A stretch of 64,000 nucleotides of DNA. Origin: Zoroaster sp. YZ-2022 (taxonomy: Eukaryota; Echinodermata; Asteroidea; Forcipulatida; Zoroasteridae). Shown one piece after another: positions 57,101 to 64,000 of the stretch. The stretch is taken from NCBI GenBank assembly GCA_029582265.1, contig CM055821.1, positions 40,309,004 through 40,373,003 on the forward strand, given 5' to 3'. The notes under the pieces were generated by a model, which saw only the letters and a program-made list of their open reading frames with translations, had not been told where the DNA came from and made no database searches. Within the stretch, counting starts at the first letter, position 1, and every line of letters begins with the position of its first letter. Both the position numbers and the translations under genes were made by a program.

Positions 57101-60100
57101 ACACATAACCTGAATCCTTCCTAACTCCCTAGGCCCATTTGCTTACACATAACCTGAATCCTTCCTAACTCCCTAGGCCCATTTGCTTACACATAACCTG
57201 AATCCTTCCTAACTCCCTAGGCCCATTTGCTTACACATAACCTGAATCCTTCCTAACTCCTTAGGCCCATTTGCTTACACATAACCTGAATCCTTCCTAA
57301 CTCCCTAGGCCCATTTGCTTACACATAACCTGAATCCTTCCTAACTCTCTAGGCCCATTTGCTTACACATAACCTGAATCCTTCCTAACTCCCTAGGCCC
57401 ATTTTGCTTACACATAACCTGAATCCTTCCTAACTCTCTAGGCCCATTTGCTTACACATAACCTGAATCCTTCCTAACTCCCTAGGCCCATTTGCTTACA
57501 CATAACCTGAATCCTTCCTAACTCCCTAGGCCCATTTGCTTACACATAACCTGAATCCTTCCTAACTCTCTAGGCCCATTTGCTTACACTTAACCTGAAT
57601 CCTTCCTAACTCTCTAGGCCCATTTGCTTACACATAACCTGAATCCTTCCTAACTCCCTAGGCCCATTTGCTTACACATAACCTGAATCCTCCAAAATCC
57701 TTCAGTAGTAAAGCATGCACATGACAGGTATGCACACATGTATTTCTAATCTGTGATACATGTACATGGCCAGGGACCCTTCCTGCATGCATGGAGCAAT
57801 AAACAGTGTCCACTGACCCAAGCACTGACCTTGCAATCACTACAACAAACATGGATGTACATGTACCATGGAAAGGCAAGTATGCCTAATAACCTCAATC
57901 GTCCAAAATCATTCACTTTAGCAAAGAGGATTTTGGAGGATTTGGGAAGGTTAGGTATCATTTGTGACCCGACTGTACGAAATGAGTCAGAAGTCGCAGA
58001 TGCCTGTATTGAGATACGGACACGTAAACATAAGTCATATTTTTGTTTTCGAAAGAAATAAGTAGAAAAACATAATAAATCTACCCATCAAAAAAATCCC
58101 CGAAATAAAATGGGAAAATGTTCAACATCCTGATTTTCTTTACCATGTTGAATCAAGAATGTTACCAAATTACTCAGCAAGGGATCGTTTTGTCCCATTT
58201 TTGGCCCTAGAATGCCCGGTTCTTGCTCTATGTTTGCAGCCATGTTGACTTAAAACACCTGGTTGCTATGGAAGAATGATATAAATAAAACCAGAAATCA
58301 AGCCAAGACTTAAACGTGCAATATTTCCGTTTTTTAGTTTTTTGACAGTGCAGGCTGAGGTAATGTGTTTTATGGTATAACTTTCCTATTTTTTAACGTA
58401 TGAACATATATATTTTTTTATCAAATGGAAGAGAAGAATAGGCTCTTTCAGGACCACATAAAAACTCAATTTGTTCCGACATCACCTTAAGACTCATTTC
58501 GTAGGATCCGGTCACATTTTAAAGCATTTGTTTTCCTTTTCTCAGATGAAATTGCATGTTCTGATGAAAAAGAAAACCTGATGGAAATTGCTGAAAACAA
58601 AAAACTTCTTTAATTAGTATTGGTTTGGTCCTCCTTAAATATCTATCATTGCCTTTGCTTCTAACAGATCCCAAGCCACTTCAGCAGGGACAACCCAGCT
58701 ATCGATTTGTCTTACCTTGGCTTGGAGAAGGCCTGCTGCTTGCCAAGGGAGACAAGTGGCTTCGGAACCGACGTCTACTTACTCCCGCCTTTCACTTTGA
58801 CGTCCTCAAACCTTACATGAATGTGTACAATGAGACTGTGGATATCTTATTGGTTAGTTGAAATGGAATTAGGTACATCCTTGGTTGTCATAACTGCTTT
58901 GAGTTGTGCTTACTCTCATCATTGAATCGAGATATACATTCAGCAACCAAGCTCTGAAAGTGTTGGCTGATTACATTGTGACGTTCACAGGAATAGTGAG
59001 ATTGCATTCAGATTAGTTATATGAATTGTAACATGAAATTTAGGATAGAGAACTATTTCCAAGAAACTAGGTGACAACGACCCCTTCAGCCTCGTAAAGT
59101 TGGTACCCAAAAATTATTGTTCAAATCCAGTTTATAAATGGCGTGATCAGTGTACTCAATGCTGCAATGAAGTCGATGAATATTTTGTTTGGTTTCGTAG
59201 GCAAAAATGCATAAGTTTGCAGAGAGCGGAGAGAGTTTTGAAGTAACTAAGAATATCAGCTCCTGTACCCTGGACATCCTCCTCAGATGTGCCTTCACAC
59301 AGGAGACGAACTGCCAGACTATTGAGTGAGTATGTAAGGAGCGTTATTGTCACAAATTGGATGTATTCTCCTTGCTTCAGTTACTTAAATTTTATTCCTG
59401 GAATCACGGAATAAACACTCAACACCACTCACTTGTTCCTGAATTAAGCAGGACTCATTAGAGATATTTTATGGTGCTACTGCAATATTCCTTTTACTAA
59501 TTATTCTGATATTAAGTTTTTGTTTTTGTTTTTTCAGTAACCATCCGTACGTAGATGCGGTGAGGGAGTTGGCCACAGCCACAGTAGAAAGATGCTTGTA
59601 AGTAAAAATGTATACCTTTTGGGTTTTTTGTTCATGAAGACCACTCAAAGATGATGTTGGACTCGTTGATAAACCACATCGTCACTCTTTACATACTGTA
59701 ATGTTTTGGGAATAACATGTAAGTTTCAGCTTCCGTAATTAGCTTATTCTTAACCAGGTGCGTAGCCAGGAAAAAATTCAACAAAATTAGCCTCTGGATC
59801 AGAACAACTCCACCCCCCCCCCCCCCCCACCTTTCAATGGTCAAAATGGTGTCAAATATTTTGCTGTGCAACAATTTTCTTTTCTTTTTTAACATATTGT
59901 TGATTATTTAAAAAATTAAATTAAAGAAGACCCTGTTCTAAACAGTAATATGCTCACAGGAGTACCTGACTACTTTTTCAGAATTAAACTTGAAGTGGAG
60001 AAAACATGTCCTCAGCACAGGTACATTCAGATGAATGCAAGTAAAGCAGAATGCTGGTATAATGAAAACCTCTCCAAAACATTTGGTTATCACGGAATAA

Positions 60101-63100
60101 GCGCTCGATACCACTCGCTTGTTCCTGAACTAAGTGGGACTCGTTAGAGATATTATATGGTGCTACTCAAAGTATAGGCCAGGATTTGGAAATAGGGTGT
60201 CCAAATTGGTTATTCTTTGAAAAACAGGGTGTCCAAATATTTAAATTGCAATACTTTTACATGTGTTTTACAAATAAAACAGGGTGTCCATTTAGCAAAC
60301 AGGGTGTCCAAAAGACACCCAAAGGTATTGCTGGCTAATACTAGGCTTGGGCGATATTGATATTTTTCATCCACGATATATCGTCAAACATATATCGCGA
60401 TTTTCGATAATATCACGATTATTATTTTTTTTTCACACTTGAGTACTTTAGAGCCGATAATAACAGGAATGTACCCATATACACGCGTCACAATAAATTG
60501 CCAGTGCTTACCTGAGAGACACGTGGAATCGCACCGTTAACGAGTGCACCATGGCCATTGGTAAATTCATTTGCGTAATAATTATGTGGGACGGTTACTG
60601 CGTCGTGCGTCCCAATCAAATCATCAGCCCAAGTTCACGTGACTCGCGTTCCACGTGACTATGTCATAGTATAAACACGTGACTAGGTTTATTCATGCAT
60701 AGTCTAGTACTGTGGAGAATAAAACCATGTAAACGTCACATGGTTTATCCAGAGTAGTGTATGTGTTTTGTCACTAGACAATAGTCCCAGTATGGTATAA
60801 TAGAATAGTGTCCTAATTCCCCAACTTTGATCAAGCCGCTGTGGATCCATGCTTTGATTTATTTCATGACTAATGTGAGCACCTGCAATTACTGCAAATG
60901 TTATTTTGTTGTCAATTTTTAAGGTAACGCCCATATTCTGCATATATTTAAATATGCATGATATAATGTACTCGCACGTGGTGTGCCACCCCGAGTCACA
61001 GACCACCATGGATAGACAGTGAGACGCAAACATTGTATACAAATTGTTGGATCAAATACCCCATTCAATCCCCAACACTTAATCCGTCTGAATAGATTTC
61101 TTTGAGTGGTGGTGGATTTTAAACAACGCCCTGTCAGGCGGCTCCTTTGTGATATGATAGTCGGCTTACCACAGAAGTAGTTCGATTTTGTTTCTCACTT
61201 TCGAAAGCTGAAAAGACTTCCCTAAGTTTTTTTCCATGGAATTTCTGACCCGACTGACAATCGAGGATTTTTTTTAATCGCGATATATTTTTTCATCGTG
61301 ATTTGTCGATATCTCGATAATTTGAAAAGTTCTTAATATCATAATCGAATTTAAAAAAATATCGCGATATTCGATATTATCGTGTCATTGCCCAAGCCTA
61401 GCTAATACTATGGTGCTACTGTGATCTTCCTCTTACTGAGAGTAAAAAGAAAATTGCTGGTACTATAGCTGACAACTAGGGTGATACATCATAAAGCCCC
61501 TATACACTATTGGTATACTCCCAAAACCTAAATGATCACAGTCTTACATAAAACTTACTTGGTGTAAAGTTGATGATAGTATCAATCATATCGTTTCGGT
61601 TTGTGGTAACACCATGTGTTTATCTTAACTTTTGCTAAGTGAGGTAACAGGTTCTGAAAAGAACCTTATCGCACAACTCGTATCTCAACTGTCGCTAAGT
61701 GAGATTATGGTTCAGGGGAGAACCAATATTGGGGAATTCGTTTCTCAACTATCGCTAAGTGAGACATGTGGTTCAGGGAGAACCATGGGGACTTCACAGG
61801 GTCTTCTCTCCTGACGATGATTAGAGCACGCTAATCGGAACATAGAGAAGAGCCAGGAAGTCCCCATGGTCCCTAATACTCCACCATGCAAAGCCTTAGA
61901 TCTTATAGTATCAGTCATCACTTGAAATATTTCTGTCATAGGTAAAATGAGTGAAATAATTTTCCATAATGAATTTCTGTCATGGTGATGACAGAAATTC
62001 CACATTAGAAGGAATGTATTTCACAAGAAATTTATGGGAAGCTCGATTTAACAGTAGTTATGTGTCCAAATAAAATTGATGACAGGACCCAGAATTCTTC
62101 TTTTAAAAAATAATGCTTATTTTTATAATACAGATTTTCTCCCTTCTCTTCAGTAAATTTGTGCAGTACTTTGATGTTATATTCAACATGTCACGCCATG
62201 GAAAGACGTTTCATAAGAATTGTGATTACGTGCACCAGTTTGCTGATACAGTCATTCACAGTCGTCGTGTTGAACTGGTAGGCAGTGCAATCAAGAACAT
62301 CATGTCTACCTTGTTCTCACTACTAGACTCTGGCAGGAAAAGTGCTGATTAAAAAAAAAAACGTTTGAAAATTATTTTGAGGAAACCAAATATGTAACAT
62401 TTTGTTAATCTTTAAACACATCAAATGTATGGATGAGTGATTTTTCTGAAATTACGATGAAATAAATTGGATGGTCTAGTTCCAGCCTCCTCACAGCAAC
62501 TAACTTGCCTGAATCACAACATAATATTTTTGTTTTTTATACAACAGGAAAAAAATAAGTTGGACCAGAACGACACATCCGCGGGCCGCAAGTACCTTGA
62601 TTTCCTGGACATCTTGCTGTCGGCTCGAGATGACACTGGGCAAGGATTGACGGATTTGGAGATCCGTAACGAGGTGGACACGTTCCTCTTTGAGGGTCAT
62701 GACACCACAGCGAGCAGCCTGACATGGGTGCTGTACCTCTTGGCCCGACATCCTGAGCATCAACAGAAAGTCCAAGAAGAAATTGATGACGTGCTGAAAG
62801 ATCGGGATTCGGACGTTATTAAATGGTGAGTTGGAGCAGTCATCAGTATCCTTTTCATAAGTCGATACATAATACACGCATAATAAACCCATAGGTTTGC
62901 TGACTGCAAATTTATTCTGAACCAACCCTTGTTCTAGTACCTTTGATGCTTCATTTGCTGACTGAGGCTCTAAATGCCGACTGAGAAAAATTATTGGGGA
63001 GTGTAACACCCCCCCCCCCCCCAGCCATGGTCTTTCAGAAGAGCCCTAATTGGTACATTTACTGTCAGACCGTTTAATTTGCCTGAGCCCGATGGTATAA

Positions 63101-64000
63101 CATAGACCTTGTGCACGGCTGTCACAACTGAAGTGCGCCCTCGCTCAGTGGGCAAAAAGACAACTTATTTATTTATATCTTATTTAACCTGGGGAGACCT
63201 TTCTGACAACACCAGAACTAACTTGAGTCCGATGCACTAGACCGCTCGGTCATGACGTTCCACCTATGTTAGCCCAAAGATCTGACGTTACGTTTTGAGG
63301 CACGTGAAAGATGCCAGATGCCTCTCAATTTAGCGGAGATTCAACTTTGAACTTGGTCAGTAGATAGCTCACGGGCCTCGAAGCATGACATCAGATAGTC
63401 GGCACAACGCATCCAAATATATTACTGAATGGTACACCCAGTGCCTGTCTTTATCCTTGATAGAATAAAGATAGGGGACTAGTCTACACCTATGTGAGCT
63501 GTGCATACACACACAGTAGTGCTTTCCAAGACGACCGAGAACTTCTATTGTTCCCAATGTGTTTGGACTCTTAACTTTTTGAAGCAATCTCCATTGGTTT
63601 TGTACATAATGTCCTTCCTGAAAACCTCTGAAAACAAAGAACCGAGGACCTATTGTTCCCTTTGTTATAAGTCGTCGGTCGGTTTGCAGTGCAAGTACAC
63701 AAGTGCATCTCTATTGTTCAGTGTCTTGACACTCCGTCATGATGATGTCAGTGCATCAGGACTATTGAGATTGTCTGCCGTTTTCTTTTGATATCTATTC
63801 TTAGGGAGGACCTTGGGAAGTTCAAGTACCTCCTTCAGTGTCTTAAGGAGTCCATGAGACTCTACCCACCTGTGCCCCTCATTCAAAGAGTCATCCAGAA
63901 GGACATCGAAGTCGACGGCAAGATTCTACCCGCTGGGACGACACTAGATGTTATCGTGTATGACCTGCATCACAATCAAGAGATATGGCCGGATCATATG
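48113..64000 (+). CDS. CYP4-like cytochrome P450 (gene B), first eight exons
   Basis: This is a CYP4F/CYP4V-like monooxygenase. Exons are 48113-48277, 55618-55789, 58668-58852, 59201-59325, 59538-59597, 62154-62277, 62548-62825 and 63805-64000, with GT-AG borders and consistent phases (0,1,0,2,2,0,2,0). Exon 1 encodes an N-terminal hydrophobic signal anchor followed by basic residues and the proline hinge [12 protein letters not shown], as in ER-bound P450s. Exon 3 has the C-helix [14 protein letters not shown]; exon 7 has [16 protein letters not shown] with the CYP4 heme-linking glutamate; exon 8 has [10 protein letters not shown]. Adding the last two exons of gene A would give about 519 residues, the normal CYP4 length. 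The window ends exactly at the exon 8 donor, so the heme-loop exons lie outside. Unlike gene A, every visible exon is open. The substrate cannot be told from sequence; the first ATG of two (48113, 48119) was chosen. Confidence 0.93.
48310..48752. mobile_element. Inverted-repeat MITE in CYP4 gene B intron 1, about 440 bp
   Basis: Arms of about 80 bp begin TAGCTGCAGTAACTGTATCT and end AGATACAGTTACTGTAGCTA, with AGACTTTTAC further in. GGAGCTG occurs near both ends and may be the target duplication. No coding capacity. Confidence 0.75.
48840..49100. repeat. Dispersed repeat shared with the MITE at 3684
   Basis: Contains CAGAAACAAGACGGCATAGC, GTTCAATCATCAACGTTTCT and GATGTTTGGTCAGAAC in the same order as about 3900-4190. 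In the other copy it is an insertion inside a hAT-type MITE. Confidence 0.75.
49399..49613. mobile_element. Tc1/mariner-type MITE, about 215 bp
   Basis: Ends TATACTGAACAAAATTATAA and TTATATTTTTGCTCAGTGTA extend as an imperfect inverted repeat through GACGCCCCATG-like GCGTTTAT/ATAAACGC. TA-rich flanks fit a TA duplication. Confidence 0.65.
49614..50650. other. CYP4 gene B intron 1, nothing recognised
   Basis: AT-rich intron with poly-A/T runs and no frame, terminal repeat or tandem array that can be assigned. Confidence 0.4.
50652..50758. repeat. 16-bp tandem repeat, about 6.6 copies
   Basis: Unit TTGTACTAAGCAGACT. It borders a segment (50764-51120) with AAGCAG/CTTAGC motifs of its own, so it may have grown from that element's end. 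Confidence 0.9.
50780..50983. mobile_element. hAT MITE, 204 bp
   Basis: Ends CAGCGGCGTAGCC and GGCTACACCGCTG are inverted repeats flanked by the exact 8-bp duplication ATAGGAGC (50772-50779, 50984-50991). The interior has long G and C runs (including GGGGGGGCACGTGCCCCCC) and no gene. It is inserted in an element whose ends CCAATTTCATAGAGCT (50991) and AGCTCTATGAAATTGG (to 51119) are inverted. Confidence 0.94.
51150..51315. repeat. Long foldback palindrome
   Basis: Arms of about 75 bp beginning ACAAATATAACATGGTTT are near-perfect inverted repeats around a 13-nt loop GAGGCGAAGCCGA. The inner 47 bp of each arm (from GTCGATATTAGCTCCCC) has one mismatch. This is typical of a foldback element and would extrude as a long cruciform. 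Confidence 0.92.
51866..53611 (+). CDS. LINE ORF: signal-like N-terminus, 2A-like motif, endonuclease
   Basis: The first ATG is 51866; the frame is open further up but has no earlier ATG. The N-terminus [20 protein letters not shown] is hydrophobic like a signal peptide. At 52058-52084 is GDINPNPGP, matching the 2A ribosome-skipping core (NPGP) with Asn where classical 2A has Glu. A basic tract [10 protein letters not shown] follows. The endonuclease shows [37 protein letters not shown] and PGLSDHYAI. It ends at TGA 53609-53611, before the RT. Confidence 0.88.
   Translation: MEVYILFILLLLSRPLCLNDSSEDGYKMQSTDCSPKIRHLKFLRRPISYYDNSSATFHLELLISGDINPNPGPETLINTPKNATQLHKISYSRNELLNLHNAPCTDAALSYSALSQLNSLGILANQPKTYRRTHRGKKAGRRRMDSLTQLALLPYQPPAVNLTTSTSDIGITSTPNVHDESKLQLCVLNTQSICNKSDEFVDFVLQNNLDLVAITETWFKPDDDLIPRECTPAGYSLHHIPRPKKTGGGVALLFRSSLSVSMKSVNIDYLTFESLHAEVTCNSRSVRLVNIYRPERDVDGKHVNFSSFLQEFEKLIVDYLLHPSDIILTGDFNIHMDISSNNYANQFKDLLSAHGLIQHITAPTHRYGHCLDLMITRENTSPLISNITIHPGLSDHYAIMADMNLKKPPMPTISVTTRHWKNVNIRDLCHDLESQLENVNLEDGELDSCVNLFESTVRNILDDHAPQKTRTVKLQSESPWFNDDIRAARKIRRQLERKWRDNGKLGVHRQEYCNQRDIVKNMINQAKITHYSSLVEENSGDQKKLFNIVEKLLHKPKAPVLPSTHSNQDLANEFSNFLSQN
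53612..55278 (+). pseudogene. LINE reverse transcriptase, frameshifted
   Basis: RT blocks in order but in several frames: a fingers-type region near 53930-54130, [14 protein letters not shown] (catalytic DD) near 54405, [18 protein letters not shown] segments near 54730, [14 protein letters not shown] near 54815 and the C-terminal [36 protein letters not shown] to 55278. Multiple single-base shifts make it non-functional as read. Confidence 0.85.
55887..57695. repeat. 44-bp satellite, about 41 copies
   Basis: Unit AGGCCCATTTGCTTACACAT followed by AACCTGAATCCTTCCTAACTCCCT. Copies are nearly identical; variants TTGCCTAC, CTCTCTAGG and CTCCTTAGG recur in the same order at intervals (for example about 56050-56210, 56410-56570), showing higher-order amplification. 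It is in intron 2 of CYP4 gene B and runs straight into the dispersed repeat 57660-57945. Confidence 0.97.
57660..57945 (+). repeat. Dispersed repeat adjoining the 44-bp satellite
   Basis: Inverted counterpart of 47450-47750 (about 10 kb away). Here the 44-bp unit at its edge has expanded to about 41 copies, while the other copy has one. Confidence 0.85.
59395..60175. repeat. Duplicated intron segments in CYP4 gene B
   Basis: Bases 59400-59500 and 60085-60170 share ACCACTC(A/G)CTTGTTCCTGAA, GAGATATT and ATGGTGCTACT. The phrase TATGGTGCTACT recurs again at 61409 right after the MITE, which suggests local duplication within the introns. Confidence 0.6.
60195..60325. repeat. CAGGGTGTCCAAA repeats
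   Basis: The phrase AGGGTGTCCA occurs at about 60198, 60228, 60282 and 60301 with irregular spacers, the last followed by its partial complement GACACCC. Purpose unknown. Confidence 0.6.
60342..61400. mobile_element. hAT-type MITE (TAGGCTTGGGCGAT family), 1059 bp
   Basis: Ends TAGGCTTGGGCGAT and ATTGCCCAAGCCTA are flanked by GCTAATAC on both sides (60334-60341, 61401-61408). The interior matches 3684-5119 apart from the extra segment there. Its right end and flanking duplication also form the start of the window, so the insertion predates the CYP4 duplication. Confidence 0.94.
61288..64000. repeat. Segmental duplication, right copy (of 1-2672)
   Basis: This is the partner of bases 1-2672. 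Position 61400 here corresponds to 113 there, both being the right end of the same MITE insertion followed by the target duplication GCTAATAC. The left limit here is set only by the window start of the other copy. Confidence 0.93.

Noticed and set aside
55887..57695. CRISPR array
   Set aside because: Units are contiguous 44-bp copies without unique spacers, in an intron of a eukaryotic gene.
59753..59830. hAT MITE end (CAGGTGCGTAGCCAGG)
   Set aside because: It resembles one hAT terminus, but no partner end or 8-bp duplication was found nearby.
59950..60147. 65-residue + strand frame between CYP4 exons
   Set aside because: It overlaps an intron segment that is duplicated at 59400-59500 without the frame being kept; splice phases of flanking exons already join.

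Overview
The window is eukaryotic, almost certainly from an invertebrate animal. Its genes are split by GT-AG introns, it is packed with animal transposon families (hAT, P/THAP, Harbinger, Tc1/mariner-type MITEs, Gypsy, L2/CR1-type LINEs, tRNA-derived SINEs, a Polinton-like element), and it holds a CYP4 cytochrome P450 and a Prickle-type LIM exon. The 2A-bearing LINE, the SINE types and the hAT families would fit a marine deuterostome (echinoderm, hemichordate or lancelet). That placement is inference, because no species-diagnostic sequence was recognised.

Two CYP4-like genes run on the + strand. Gene A (864-5920) enters already open and shows its last five exons, through the heme-binding loop and the stop. 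Gene B starts at 48113 and runs to the right edge, where base 64000 is the last base of its eighth exon. Bases 1-2672 and about 61288-64000 are near-identical, introns included. Both carry the same hAT-type MITE insertion with the same 8-bp target duplication, so the gene pair is a recent head-to-tail duplication (or an assembly duplicate). Gene A carries a 2-nt deletion that shifts the frame in the exon encoding the I helix.

The 42 kb between them is mostly mobile DNA. From left to right: decayed exons of a multicopy gene inside a candidate 4.6-kb element (6245-10867); an 81-bp tandem array (12920-13483); a terminal Prickle-like exon on the - strand with one in-frame TAG (14465-15706); a Gypsy element lacking integrase (16497-19489); a complete autonomous hAT element of 4624 bp bounded by an 8-bp duplication, with a nested hAT MITE (20612-25235); a dimeric SINE (25691-26228); a 1-kb degenerate G/T-C/T block (26890-27900); an AT-rich Polinton-like remnant with a truncated protein-primed-type DNA polymerase and several unrecognised genes (about 28990-33720); a small zinc-ribbon gene candidate (35550-38595, - strand); a complete-ended P/THAP element of 5940 bp carrying a hAT MITE and a Harbinger derivative (38749-44688); a 14-bp minisatellite; and a CR1-type LINE fragment.

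The introns of gene B hold inverted-repeat MITEs, an L2/CR1-type LINE with a 2A-like peptide behind a signal-peptide-like N-terminus, and about 41 copies of a 44-bp satellite. The LINE's 3' tail is shared with the SINEs at 25.7 and 33.8 kb, so a LINE and its likely SINE parasite sit in the same window. The most unusual items are the Polinton-like remnant with a duplicated domain and a twin CRE-type palindrome between divergent genes, the two DNA transposons whose ends and target duplications can both be read, the 2A-bearing LINE, and the nonsense codon in the Prickle exon.
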